Under the pieces are notes generated by a model. It saw only the letters and a program-made list of their open reading frames with translations, made no database searches and had not been told where the DNA came from. The position numbers were made by a program, and so were the translations under genes. A DNA stretch of 64,000 nt from Devosia submarina (GTDB lineage: Bacteria; Pseudomonadota; Alphaproteobacteria; Rhizobiales; Devosiaceae). Position 1 is the first letter of the stretch. Every line of letters starts with the position of its first letter. Positions 34,456-43,530 of this stretch are shown piece after piece. The stretch covers positions 62,001 through 126,000 of the forward strand of contig NZ_PYWB01000002.1 in the NCBI RefSeq assembly GCF_003056345.1, written 5' to 3'.

Positions 34456-35451
34456 TCAGTCAGAATAGATATACTTCGCGACTTCCGGATCGGTGACATT
34501 GGACTTGTCGATCACGGTGAAGCCCGTGCCGATCAGGGTTGGAATGGACTGCTCCGTAAGGTGTGCATAGGCCGATACCACACCAAAATAGCCGATTTCT
34601 GCGGGATGCTGGGCAATCGCGACGTCGACAAGGCCAGAATCGATATTGTCGATGATGGAGGTCGGCGCGTCGAAGGCCACCACTTTGATCGTGCCGGTCT
34701 GACCTGCCTGCTGCACGCCATTAGCGGCACCTAGGGCCGAGAACAGATTGGCTCCAAACACGCCCTTGAGATCACCATTGCGCGCAAACACAGCCTGCAG
34801 CTGGCTTGCTGCATTGTTGGCATCGTTCTCGTTGAATTGGGTTTCCAGCACTTCAATTTCGGGGAAGTTCTCGCTCATCTCGAGCTTGAAGCCTTCCTCG
34901 CGCTGGTCAGTGGTGGAGATGCCGGGGTTGACGTTGGAAACGTAGACCTTGCCCTCTCCGCCGATCGCATCAGCCAAAGCCCTGGCCGCCATACGGCCAC
35001 CCAGTATGTTGTCCGAGGCAATATAGGACAGCGGGAAATCCGCATCCCCGCTACCAGTTTGGTACTGTCCCGTGCCGATAAAAGTATCCACTGTGATGAT
35101 CGGAATGCCCGCATCATGGGCCCGGCGCAGCGGCTCGATCAGTTGGGTGGTGTCCGTAGGGGCTATCAGGATCGCGTCAGGCTGGCGGGCGATCACGGCA
35201 TCAAGGACCGGTACCTGCACGGTCGGGTTGAACTCTGGTCCGCCCTGGAAGACCAGTTCCACGCCCAAGGCATCAGCTGCTGCCTGAGCGCCCTTGCGCA
35301 TTGTGATGTAAAAGGCATCCGTCGTGAGGCCCGGGATTAGGGCGATTGTGAATTTCTCATTGTCCTGGGCGATGCTTGGCCCAGCAGCAAACGCGACAGT
35401 AGTGGCCAATGCCATTGCGGCTATTGCCTTGAAGATAGAACGACGCTCCAT
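34456..35451 (-). CDS. Sugar ABC transporter substrate-binding protein (ribose-binding type)
   Basis: A 331-residue secreted protein. The signal peptide (MERRSIFKAIAAMALATTVA, cleavage after SIAQ) is followed by a Peripla_BP_4 domain: TIALIPGLTTDAFYITMRKG, DAILIAPTDTTQLIEPLRRA, IPIITVDTFIG, NVNPGISTTDQREEGFKL and KVVAFDAP. It captures a sugar or polyol in the periplasm. It is first of the unit binding protein-permease-ATPase-SDR. The ligand is inferred as galactitol, altritol or tagatose from the enzymes around it. Confidence 0.9.
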   Translation of the reverse strand: MERRSIFKAIAAMALATTVAFAAGPSIAQDNEKFTIALIPGLTTDAFYITMRKGAQAAADALGVELVFQGGPEFNPTVQVPVLDAVIARQPDAILIAPTDTTQLIEPLRRAHDAGIPIITVDTFIGTGQYQTGSGDADFPLSYIASDNILGGRMAARALADAIGGEGKVYVSNVNPGISTTDQREEGFKLEMSENFPEIEVLETQFNENDANNAASQLQAVFARNGDLKGVFGANLFSALGAANGVQQAGQTGTIKVVAFDAPTSIIDNIDSGLVDVAIAQHPAEIGYFGVVSAYAHLTEQSIPTLIGTGFTVIDKSNVTDPEVAKYIYSD

Positions 35452-35540
35452 AGTATTCCCTCCCTAGCGAGCTGTTCAGCGGCGACTCATGCCCAGCAAG
35501 GAGAAGTTTCCCTTTGTCCTCGTTAGGCAGGCGGCTTGCT

Positions 35541-35562
35541 TGGCACAGTGTTGACTGTGCCA
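35541..35562. promoter_or_regulatory. Perfect 22-bp palindrome upstream of the sugar importer
   Basis: Arms TGGCACAGT and ACTGTGCCA (9 bp each) flank GTTG, about 90 bp before the binding-protein start. It may be an operator for an unlinked sugar regulator or a hairpin in the 5' leader. The rest of 35452-35723 shows no gene that I would support. Confidence 0.5.
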
Positions 35563-35723
35563 GCCGAGCAAACCAGCGCTGTTTCCAACAATGTCCTCCC
35601 CCGCGCCCTAGCGCGGTCGGGTCTCACATCTTCGGTGAATTTCCCGCCAACAAGTAAGACGCCAAGCCGCAGCAGCCGTCAACAGTTTAGTGGAAGGAAA
35701 GAACTAAGGAGTAAGTGCCAAGC

Positions 35724-36083
35724 CTAGTGAGCAACGAAACCGCTTGCGTCGCCGGGGTGCATTTGCCCCCATTCTTCAGTCCAGACAGACTGATCGCCGG
35801 CCAAATACCACGGCGTATAGGTCAGCATGCTTAAGGTAACTGCAATGCCTACCGCCATGGGCAAATGGTAGGCGTGACCTGTTTCAAACTGATCATAGCC
35901 GGCCCTTCGCAACTCTCCACAGATGGCAGTTGGAATGTGCAGCACACCCTCCGGCTTGCTGCCGTTCCAGCGCATCTCGACGAATACGCAATCTCCCAGA
36001 ATGGATGTTGAAAAAGGGAATTGACCGGTCACCGTCCTGTAAGCACCTGATGCGTGTGGAACAATGGGAAGAATGTACCACAC
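35724..36083 (-). CDS. Hypothetical protein (weakly supported)
   Basis: An open frame of 119 residues starting at GTG, with no convincing ribosome site. It reads as a plausible soluble protein (VFVEMRWNGSKPEGVLHIPT, WTEEWGQMHPGD) with a mild hydrophobic stretch near residue 75. I do not recognise a family. It sits between the sugar importer and a small secreted protein. No frame on the other strand is better. It could be a lineage-specific gene or chance. Confidence 0.4.
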   Translation of the reverse strand: MWYILPIVPHASGAYRTVTGQFPFSTSILGDCVFVEMRWNGSKPEGVLHIPTAICGELRRAGYDQFETGHAYHLPMAVGIAVTLSMLTYTPWYLAGDQSVWTEEWGQMHPGDASGFVAH

Positions 36084-36175
36084 GCCAGATGAAAAAGGCC
36101 TGACAAAAACCCCAGCTTACTCGCGCATTGGGGCTGAGGCAGTCTCGGCGGCTTACCTCAAGCCATCCCCTGCGG

Positions 36176-36532
36176 CTACTGGCTGCAGGCCCACGCCACG
36201 ATCCGGCATCCCCGATCGTGATTGGAGCACGTCTGGAGGGCGTTGCGCTCGGCAGCAGTTCGGCTGGTGCCCCAGTTGGCACCCCAACCACCCTCGCGAC
36301 CGGCCGCGACAGAACCGCATGCGTTGACGAAGTTCGTCACGACGCGGCAGTCGCGCGCATAGTTCGCGCATCTGGACAAGGCCTCCTGCTGGGCGGCTGC
36401 CTTGTTGGGATAGCGGACGCCATAACCATAGGCTCCGCTACCGCTCGAATAGGCGATGGCGCCATATCCCGCCGCATAGGCCGAAACACTCATGATGCCG
36501 ATGAGCACCAAGGCGCCAATCAATCTGATCAT
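36176..36532 (-). CDS. Secreted DUF4189 protein
   Basis: A 118-residue protein with a signal peptide (MIRLIGALVLIGIMSVSAYA) and a DUF4189 domain: YGAIAYSSGSGAYGYGVRYP, AAAQQEALSRCA, CRVVTNFVNACGSVA and CSNHDRGCRIVAWACSQ. The cysteines would form disulfides in the periplasm. GAGGGA lies 8 bp before the ATG. The function is unknown. It lies 74 bp downstream of another secreted-protein gene on the same strand and may share its promoter. Confidence 0.8.
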   Translation of the reverse strand: MIRLIGALVLIGIMSVSAYAAGYGAIAYSSGSGAYGYGVRYPNKAAAQQEALSRCANYARDCRVVTNFVNACGSVAAGREGGWGANWGTSRTAAERNALQTCSNHDRGCRIVAWACSQ

Positions 36533-36606
36533 CTTAGATTCCCTCGAAGTAGGAGCCGCTTCAGCACGTCGAAGAGCATGCGAAGCGCACCCTGGCGTGC
36601 CCCTGC

Positions 36607-37092
36607 CTAGTTCAAATCGAAACCATTCAGGCTCAGCGTGTCCGCAGCCAGTTGAAGCGACAGGCTGCCGGCATTGTAGATCGAATGACTGGTTGATGTT
36701 GACGTCACCCGGGCATTGGAAACAACATAAACGGCAGCGGCCTTGTCGTCGCCAATGTCGGTTGTAATCTCCATATTGTAGAGCACGGGATCGGCCCCGG
36801 CTTTCTGCGCCGCCCATGCCAGAAGGCCTTCATCCACCGGCGTCATCCCGCTCAGCGACAAGGTGAGACTGGTGGAAGGATCAACACCTTCGTAGCCCTC
36901 CTGAGAAGCCAGGTACACACCCACGTCCTGGGTCCGGTACTCACCAATTGCTATGCCGTCCGACGCTGTGAGCACGATAACTGCCTTCTCGTGAGTCACC
37001 TCCTCCTGCGCAACCACAAACGATGTCGTCGGCATCGCTACTGCAGCTGTCATCATCAGGGCCGTCAGGCCGCGGTGCAGGATTTTGCTCAT
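36607..37092 (-). CDS. Secreted protein of unknown family
   Basis: A 161-residue protein with an N-terminal signal sequence (about 1-28, ending SFVVAQ). The mature part is beta-rich and acidic, with repeated Ser/Thr (STSLTLSLSG, SNARVTSTSTSHS) and no cysteine. GAGGGA lies about 8 bp before the ATG, supporting a real gene. I do not recognise it. The segment near residues 110-150 faintly recalls Hcp-like beta sheets, but I would not call it that. It is upstream of the DUF4189 gene. Confidence 0.6.
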   Translation of the reverse strand: MSKILHRGLTALMMTAAVAMPTTSFVVAQEEVTHEKAVIVLTASDGIAIGEYRTQDVGVYLASQEGYEGVDPSTSLTLSLSGMTPVDEGLLAWAAQKAGADPVLYNMEITTDIGDDKAAAVYVVSNARVTSTSTSHSIYNAGSLSLQLAADTLSLNGFDLN

Positions 37093-37268
37093 AAAGTTTT
37101 CCCTCTCGAAAGCGTACGTCAGAACATGGATTTTTCTTCCTCATACATTCGGTGCGGCGTGCAGCCGTTGAAGCGGGGTTTCAGGGGGTTTGAACGGCTG
37201 TTCCAGCAAAAGCACTTGCCCTAACGTTAAACTTGCTAAAAGTTCGCTCGCCGTCCGGAGCCGAGCGC

Positions 37269-38225
37269 ATGCAAGAAAACACAGCCAAGCTGCAAGTAAC
37301 GCGCTTTTCCACCGGGGCATTGCCGCCCGGACAACGTCACGAGGCTTGGCTCGCGCGAGATTTGCCCAGCATCTCGCGGGTCTATAAAACCGATCCGCAG
37401 GAGCCATTCAACGTCAGCAGCGAAATGCTTGCGCTGGGTGAGTTGAGCATCAACTACGCCGATATCACCGCCCAGCATTGGACCCGTGAGAAATCCCTGC
37501 AGCGCAGTTGGCATCCGGACGGCATGGTTGTCGCTCTCACTCTGGAGGGCGACACGCAAGGAGACTGGAACGGCAGGGCGGCACGGACCTCTCCAGGCAC
37601 TTTGCAGGTCGCTGATCTGGCGCTTCCGTCCGAGCATATTTCCACGCGAAGCAAGACGATCCTGGTCAATGTTCCCAGGGCCATAGCCTATCGCCATGGC
37701 ATCGACCCGGCACAGCTTCATGGGCAAGCCACGCGCTCAGGCCTGGTAAATTTCTTCTCGGCACATTTGCAAAACTTGCGACAGGAAGCTGCCCATTTGC
37801 CGGCCGGAGCCGCGCCTGATTTGGCGCGCAGTGTCATGGCGCTTCTCCAGACAGCCTTGTCTCACGGAATGGGCACGGAGCCCGTGGCCGAGCGGGCCGA
37901 TCTCGCCATCCTTGCCCGCACGCTGATTGAAAAGGAACTAGCGTCATCGCGCCTCAGCGTTGCGGCACTATGCCGAAGCCTTGGCATTTCCAGGTCCACA
38001 CTGCACCGCCTGTTTAGCCAGGAAGGCGGCGTCGGCGCCTATATTCGAGAACGCCGGCTGCAATTGGCTCGTGACGCAATCCAGAGCAGCAAGGAGCCAC
38101 TGCATATCATCGCCGAGCGTTTCGCTTTCAGCGACGGCGCTCATCTGTCCCGGCTATACAAGGCCCGGTTCGGGCAAACGCCTGGCGCAATGCGCAAGGA
38201 AAGGAAGGTTGATATCCAGAATTAG
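37269..38225 (+). CDS. AraC-family transcriptional regulator
   Basis: A 318-residue regulator with an AraC_binding_2-like N-terminal half (about 10-180) and a C-terminal AraC/XylS double helix-turn-helix (LSVAALCRSLGISRSTLHRL, then IAERFAFSDGAHLSRLYKAR and FGQTPGAMR). The ATG used has GGAG 9 bp upstream; a TTG 12 codons earlier is possible. It is divergent from the secreted-protein pair and convergent with glgX. The effector and targets are unknown. Confidence 0.85.
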   Translation: MQENTAKLQVTRFSTGALPPGQRHEAWLARDLPSISRVYKTDPQEPFNVSSEMLALGELSINYADITAQHWTREKSLQRSWHPDGMVVALTLEGDTQGDWNGRAARTSPGTLQVADLALPSEHISTRSKTILVNVPRAIAYRHGIDPAQLHGQATRSGLVNFFSAHLQNLRQEAAHLPAGAAPDLARSVMALLQTALSHGMGTEPVAERADLAILARTLIEKELASSRLSVAALCRSLGISRSTLHRLFSQEGGVGAYIRERRLQLARDAIQSSKEPLHIIAERFAFSDGAHLSRLYKARFGQTPGAMRKERKVDIQN

Positions 38226-38243
38226 GCTGACCTGCCCCTTCGG

Positions 38244-40526
38244 CTAAACTTCCGGCAGGGGCACGGGCTCCGCTGCAGCGCTTCTGAATGCCTGAACAAC
38301 GTGGTTGAACGATTCTTCGGGTCCGCTGTCTGCCCTGGCACCTTCTGCCGGGCGCACCATGAACAACAGCAGTGAGCGCCCGGTGACCGTATAGGCGTCC
38401 CCGAATGGGAAATAGGAGAGGCTTTCCTCGTCAGGCTGGTTGGTGTCGATCAGGCGCACCCAGCGTTGACCACCGGCCGCCTCGGGGAGCTTGAACGAAA
38501 CCGCATCGTCATGGGCATTGAGCACCAGCAGGATGGTTGCGTCCGTACCAACGCGGCGCACACCGGTTTCCTGCGCACGACCATCCATCAGGACGCCCAT
38601 GCACTTGGCATTGCCATCTCCCCAGTCGGCTTCGGTCATCTCATCGCCGTTGGGATTGATCCAGGCGATGTCCTTGACACCAATTTCCTCGTCATAGCTG
38701 CCGGTCAGGAACCGCCCGCGGCGCAACATGGCAAGGGCGCGTCGCAGGCGCGCGAGCTTCTGAGTGAAATGAGCGAGATTGCGCCCATCCTCGTCGATGC
38801 TTTTCCAATCAATCCAGGAAATCTCATTGTCCTGGCAATAAGCATTGTTGTTGCCGTTCTGGGATCTGGCAAATTCATCGCCGGCCACCAGCATGGGCGT
38901 GCCACGCGACAGGAACAGCGTGGCGAGCATGTTGCGCATCTGCCGGAAGCGCAGCGACTTGATGTCGGGATTGTCGGTCGGGCCCTCGGCGCCGTGATTG
39001 TTGGAGAGATTGTCGCTCGTGCCGTCCCGATTATCCTCCCCGTTCGCTGAATTGTGCTTGTCGTTGTAGGAGACGAGATCGTTGAGCGTGAAGCCATCAT
39101 GTGCCGTGATGAAGTTGACCGATGACCAGGGCCTGCGGCCACCCTTGTTGAAGAGGTCAGCCGATGCGGTCAGGCGAGAGGCCAATTCAGGCAGCTTGCC
39201 CTCATCGCCGCGCCAGAACCCACGCACGGTATCGCGGAAGCGGTCGTTCCATTCGGCCCAACCGGGCGAGAAGCGTCCGACCTGATACCCGCCGGGACCG
39301 CAATCCCATGGCTCTGCAATGAGCTTGACTTCGCTCAGCACCGGGTCCTGGCGGCACGCATCAAGGAATCGTCCGTCTTCCTCGAATCCATGTGGTTCGC
39401 GGGCCAGAATGGTTGCCAGATCGAAGCGGAAGCCATCGACCTGCATTTCGGTGGCCCAGTAGCGCAGGCTATCCATGACGAGCTGCAGCACGCGGGAGTC
39501 ACTCAAATTAACCGTATTCCCGGTGCCCGTATCGTTGATGTAGTAGCGCGGGTCCGGTGCCAGACGGTAATAAGAGGCGTTATCGATGCCCTTGAATGAA
39601 ATTGTGGGGCCGCGCTCGTTGCCTTCGGCCGTGTGGTTGTAAACCACGTCGAGGATCACCTCGAGCCCGTGATAGTGGAGACGCGCCACCATTTCCTTGA
39701 ACTCAGCAAAGGCAAAATCCCGGTTGGCGGCGTAGCGCCGGGCGGGCGAGAAAAAGCCGATCGTGTTGTAGCCCCAGTAATTGCTCAGCCCCTTGCCGAG
39801 CAGATAACCGTCGTCAAGAAAGGTGTGTACCGGCAAAAGCTCAACCGCGGTCACGCCAATCGAAAGGATGTAATCAATCACTTGCTTGGTGGCGAGACCG
39901 GCATAAGTGCCGCGCAGCGGCTCCCGGATGTCAGGGCGCAGCTTGGTAAAACCCTTCACATGGGTTTCATAGATGATCGTATTGTCCCACGGCGTTTCTG
40001 GCTTGCGCGTTTGCCCCCAGGTGAATGCCTGATCGATCACCCGGCCCTTGAGCATGGAGGGCGCACTGTCTCGCTCATCAAAGGTGAGATCGTCGCCGCT
40101 TTCCATGTTGTAGCCGAATAGGGTGGCATTCCAGTCGAGCCGGCCAACCGTCGACTTAGCATAGGGGTCGAGCAGCAATTTGTTTGGATTGAAGCGGTGT
40201 CCCGCTGTTGGCTCATAAGGGCCATGAACGCGATAGCCGTAGATGGTGCCGGGCCGCCCTTCCGGGAGATAGCCGTGCCACACGGAGTCCGTGTATTCGG
40301 GAAGTGTGATGCGCTCGAGCTCGGTTTCCCCGGCATCGTCGAACAAACACAACTCGACCTTGGTGGCGTGTCGTGAAAAGAGGGCAAAGTTGACCCCCAA
40401 CCCGTCCCATGTGGCACCCAGGGGATAGGGTCGCCCTTCGAGCACCCTGCTTCGGGTCTGAAGTGCGGGCGCCGCACTTGCAGGATTGGTGTGGGGTGAG
40501 ACTGCGCGCTTCTTGCTATGGCTCAA
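38244..40526 (-). CDS. glgX: Glycogen debranching enzyme GlgX
   Basis: A 760-residue GH13 isoamylase-type enzyme that removes alpha-1,6 branches from phosphorylase-limited glycogen. An N-terminal CBM48 domain (about 30-130, GATWDGLGVNFALFSRHATK) precedes the barrel with VILDVVYNHTAEGN, FRFDLA (catalytic Asp), KLIAEPWDCGPGGY (catalytic Glu) and ITAHDGFTLNDLVSYN. The length is slightly above the usual 660-720. No other glycogen gene is near. A small membrane-protein gene follows upstream on the same strand with 15 bp between. Confidence 0.93.
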   Translation of the reverse strand: MSHSKKRAVSPHTNPASAAPALQTRSRVLEGRPYPLGATWDGLGVNFALFSRHATKVELCLFDDAGETELERITLPEYTDSVWHGYLPEGRPGTIYGYRVHGPYEPTAGHRFNPNKLLLDPYAKSTVGRLDWNATLFGYNMESGDDLTFDERDSAPSMLKGRVIDQAFTWGQTRKPETPWDNTIIYETHVKGFTKLRPDIREPLRGTYAGLATKQVIDYILSIGVTAVELLPVHTFLDDGYLLGKGLSNYWGYNTIGFFSPARRYAANRDFAFAEFKEMVARLHYHGLEVILDVVYNHTAEGNERGPTISFKGIDNASYYRLAPDPRYYINDTGTGNTVNLSDSRVLQLVMDSLRYWATEMQVDGFRFDLATILAREPHGFEEDGRFLDACRQDPVLSEVKLIAEPWDCGPGGYQVGRFSPGWAEWNDRFRDTVRGFWRGDEGKLPELASRLTASADLFNKGGRRPWSSVNFITAHDGFTLNDLVSYNDKHNSANGEDNRDGTSDNLSNNHGAEGPTDNPDIKSLRFRQMRNMLATLFLSRGTPMLVAGDEFARSQNGNNNAYCQDNEISWIDWKSIDEDGRNLAHFTQKLARLRRALAMLRRGRFLTGSYDEEIGVKDIAWINPNGDEMTEADWGDGNAKCMGVLMDGRAQETGVRRVGTDATILLVLNAHDDAVSFKLPEAAGGQRWVRLIDTNQPDEESLSYFPFGDAYTVTGRSLLLFMVRPAEGARADSGPEESFNHVVQAFRSAAAEPVPLPEV

Positions 40527-40541
40527 CGAGGCTGCTCCAGC

Positions 40542-40943
40542 TTAGGCTGCCCCAGCAACGCGCCAATGCCCAGGTTCGCTCCCCATCCCAAGCGTTCTTT
40601 TTTCGAGCGCTTCCCTGATGCGCGCTTGCTGTTCGCTCCAGAAGATCTTGCCGGCTGAAATCCCCATTGCCACCATGAAAGACAGCAAGCAGATCCAGAT
40701 CAATCCATGGACCAGTCTTGATCCTGGCCATCTGAAAAGCCGCAGCATGCCTAGCGCCAGCAGTCCAAAGCCATAGGCGGCCAGATATGCAGGGATGGCC
40801 GCGTAGCCGATGAACCATCCTTGGGCGTAGGGGGCGCTCTTGGTGCCAGGGATGCCAAGGATCCACAAGGGATACAGAAGCGCTGCTGCGACAGCGACAA
40901 TGAGGGGAATACCGGCAATGGCAGCGAAGCGAACGGCGCCCAT
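40542..40943 (-). CDS. Small membrane protein, unknown
   Basis: A 133-residue protein with three to four hydrophobic helices (about 5-30, 44-66 and 78-99) and a basic cytosolic tail (EQQARIREALEKRT). I do not recognise the family. It lies 15 bp upstream of glgX on the same strand, so they may share a transcript. The 201 bp between it and the DUF2955 gene (40944-41144) hold nothing I can support. Confidence 0.6.
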   Translation of the reverse strand: MGAVRFAAIAGIPLIVAVAAALLYPLWILGIPGTKSAPYAQGWFIGYAAIPAYLAAYGFGLLALGMLRLFRWPGSRLVHGLIWICLLSFMVAMGISAGKIFWSEQQARIREALEKRTLGMGSEPGHWRVAGAA

Positions 40944-41144
40944 TCTTAGACCCTACACCAAGTCACCCGATATCATGCCTGGCTTCATGGCAGTTTTGCC
41001 ACTGCCATTAAAAGAGGGTGCCCATCGCTGGACACCTTCGCTCGCTCAGTGGCCGCCCGGCTCAACTACGGTAAAGAGCCGGGTTTGGAGGTCATGCTCG
41101 CCCCTGAGTTATACCGGAACACGCCGAATTCTGCTGGCCCATCC

Positions 41145-42182
41145 TTAAGCCAGTTGTGGCGCCAGTTTCGCGTCTTCGGGCTCCCCCAGGAAGATGAGTT
41201 CCAAAAGGGCAAGCAGCAGGATCCCGCCGATCATGGCGCCAGAGGTGAGCACAACTCGCTGCAGCACCACTTCGAGTGCATCGCGTCCGCCTGAAGTCGC
41301 CGACAGCACCATCACCAATGCGGTCGAGCAGATATATTGGTAGCGCAAAGGCCGCCCGCTGCCCGTCGTCATCTTGTCGATCAGGAAAAAGGTCACCGCC
41401 GTCAGCAGCAGAATGAGGATCGCGGGCTGCGGCACCATGCTGTAGACGATGAGCACGCCAGCGGCGATGACACCGCCGATCAAAGTACCACCGCCCCGGT
41501 CGATCACCTGGTTCATGCGCTTGTCGTGGCTGGGCTCCGCGCACACAAACAACAGCATTATCGGGACGATCAGCATGTTCATGTCGCCCATCGCAAAGGT
41601 GAGCAGCAGAACCGGGATAAAGACTGCAAGCCTGATCATCAGCGCCGAAAGGGGCCGGTCGGTGACAAGGGGCGCTACAATTTCCACATGAACACGGGAT
41701 GTCTGGGGTGGGAACAGGATGTTGAGCACCACGACGGCGCCCCCGAGTGCAATGCCACCCAGAACCATCGCATCACGCATCGCTGCCAGCGCATAGTCGC
41801 TGTAAAGAGCCATCATCGACATCAACAGTGGAAACACCGTCAGCATCATGCCGCCGCGCGAGCCGCGGAACAGCATGAGCGCCATGCCACCAACCATCAG
41901 CAGGATATTGACCAGGGTGAAAAGCAGCGGAGCATTCACCGTGGCTGCGGCCAGCCAGCTGAAGATGATCGCGATGATCGGCAGCATGATAGGACCGGCG
42001 AACGTTCTTGGCGTCAGCGCACCGCGTTGGCCTGAAGCAATGCTCATGGCCATCACCACGGGCAGCATCGGAATGGTGATGCCCATCGGTTCAGCCAGTA
42101 CGAGGCAGATCGCTACAATCAGCGCTGTTCGAAGCGCAAGATAGGGATCCTCAAGTGGATCGACCCTTGGAAGCTCTTCCAT
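41145..42182 (-). CDS. DUF2955 inner-membrane protein (FUSC-like efflux component)
   Basis: A 345-residue membrane protein with about ten hydrophobic segments in two blocks (residues 15-150 and 185-335), separated by a short cytosolic part. The pattern (LALRTALIVAICLVLAEPMG, GGGTLIGGVIAAGVLIVYSM, YICSTALVMVLS) fits DUF2955, relatives of the AaeB/FUSC aromatic acid exporters. It follows the HlyD-type gene after 9 bp, giving a two-part pump as in aaeAB. The substrate is unknown. Confidence 0.82.
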   Translation of the reverse strand: MEELPRVDPLEDPYLALRTALIVAICLVLAEPMGITIPMLPVVMAMSIASGQRGALTPRTFAGPIMLPIIAIIFSWLAAATVNAPLLFTLVNILLMVGGMALMLFRGSRGGMMLTVFPLLMSMMALYSDYALAAMRDAMVLGGIALGGAVVVLNILFPPQTSRVHVEIVAPLVTDRPLSALMIRLAVFIPVLLLTFAMGDMNMLIVPIMLLFVCAEPSHDKRMNQVIDRGGGTLIGGVIAAGVLIVYSMVPQPAILILLLTAVTFFLIDKMTTGSGRPLRYQYICSTALVMVLSATSGGRDALEVVLQRVVLTSGAMIGGILLLALLELIFLGEPEDAKLAPQLA

Positions 42183-42191
42183 CGCCCGCGC

Positions 42192-43433
42192 CTAGTTGAA
42201 ACCCGCCATGAAGCCGCCCATTGAGAGCAGCGTCGTGGCGATGGCTGGAATGATCCCTTCCTCGGGAACGATCAGCACTCCGGCTTCCGAGCCAAGCCGG
42301 ACGTTGCGCGGCAGGGCATCGAGATTATCGATCTTTATGCGCACGGGAATTTTGCGCGCAGGCGGAAACCAGCGCGAGTCAGTGCTCGATTGCGACAGGC
42401 CATTCACGCTGGTGCGGCCGCTATTGATGCCCCAGGCGACGCTGTCGACCTTTGCTTCGAACTGGTGTCCTGGCGCTGCTTCAAACGTAACCACCGCCCG
42501 ATCGCCCGGCTCGACGTTAATCAACTGGTTTTCCCTGAAATCCGCGATGATCATCTGCGTGGCCGGATTGATGAAGGTCAGGGCTGGTGTGCCGGCGGCG
42601 ACAAACTGACCTTCCGTCATCGAAAGGTTCGTTACATAGCCATCGGCCGGCGCGACGATCCTGGTGCTGGCAAGGGCGAACTCGGCCTTCTCAAGGGCGG
42701 CCCGGGCGGCGCGCACATTGGGATTGTCCGCATCGCTCGCGCCAGCCGCCACAGTGAGCCGTTCCACCTCGGCCCTCGCCGCATCCACATTGAGCTTGGC
42801 CGAACGCTGCGCCGCTTCGGCCTGGGAGAATTTGGCCAGGGGAAGCAGGCCCTTGTCGGTCAGTTGGCGGGCCCGGTCGAGATCGTCATTAGCCGTGCCA
42901 AATGCCACTTCGGCCTGCTCCAGCTTGGCAGCTGCAGCGGGAATGGCGGCAAAGCCGGAACCCACGCTGTTGAGGACCTGGTTCAGTTGCGCGCGCGCCT
43001 GTTCCACATCGATGCTGTAGGTCGTTGGATCGATTTCGAACAGCGTTTGACCAGCCTCCACCTCGGCATTGTCGGTGATCATCACATTGGTTACCGGCCC
43101 GGCAACGCGGGCGGCGATCTGGGTGACATCGGCTGTGACGGAAGCTCCCCCGGCATAGGGGGCATGGTGGTCAGAGAGGGGATACCAGGCAATGGAGCTC
43201 CCTATGCTGACAAGCAGCAGCAATCCAAAAAGCTTGGCTTTCTTGCGCTTGTTTGTTGGCTTGGCGACCGGCTCTTCTTCTAGCCCCTCAACAACCGGCT
43301 GGAGATGTTGAACGGGCTGCTCAAGCGTGGTCACGGAACGGGAAACGTCGGATCTGGCCTGCGCGTCCGTTGCCGAGCTGGAATCCTCGGCACGGTTCTC
43401 TTTGTTGCCAACAAATGCTGTTACCTGTGCCAT
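42192..43433 (-). CDS. HlyD/EmrA-family membrane fusion protein
   Basis: A 413-residue periplasmic adaptor. A cytosolic N-tail of about 75 residues precedes one membrane helix (LFGLLLLVSIGSSIAWY), a biotinyl-lipoyl half (VTNVMITDNAEVEAGQTLFE), a helical hairpin (about 150-250) and the matching half (ADGYVTNLSMTEGQFVAAGT), then a beta-barrel. It would link the DUF2955 pump to an outer-membrane channel. Two ATGs in a row are possible; the second has GGAG 6 bp upstream. A MarR regulator is divergent, so substrate-induced control is likely. Confidence 0.87.
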   Translation of the reverse strand: MAQVTAFVGNKENRAEDSSSATDAQARSDVSRSVTTLEQPVQHLQPVVEGLEEEPVAKPTNKRKKAKLFGLLLLVSIGSSIAWYPLSDHHAPYAGGASVTADVTQIAARVAGPVTNVMITDNAEVEAGQTLFEIDPTTYSIDVEQARAQLNQVLNSVGSGFAAIPAAAAKLEQAEVAFGTANDDLDRARQLTDKGLLPLAKFSQAEAAQRSAKLNVDAARAEVERLTVAAGASDADNPNVRAARAALEKAEFALASTRIVAPADGYVTNLSMTEGQFVAAGTPALTFINPATQMIIADFRENQLINVEPGDRAVVTFEAAPGHQFEAKVDSVAWGINSGRTSVNGLSQSSTDSRWFPPARKIPVRIKIDNLDALPRNVRLGSEAGVLIVPEEGIIPAIATTLLSMGGFMAGFN

Positions 43434-43436
43434 CAT

Positions 43437-43530
43437 ACGCTCCGCTGCTCGGGTGAGGAGCGGATATAAGTGACACCGTTTGGCTTTGCAACTAAGATAC
43501 TTTATTGCATAGGTACTTTGTGGATAGTGG
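43437..43530. promoter_or_regulatory. Shared promoter/operator region of the pump and its MarR regulator
   Basis: This AT-rich 94-bp gap separates the divergent genes. An imperfect inverted repeat TACTT...AGGTA and a direct repeat ATACTTT/GTACTTT lie about 43495-43520, within reach of both promoters. A MarR dimer site is plausible; the exact operator is not certain. Confidence 0.4.

Noticed and set aside
36607..37092. Hcp-like type VI secretion protein
   Set aside because: A faint beta-strand resemblance only, with a Sec signal peptide that Hcp lacks and no other type VI genes nearby.
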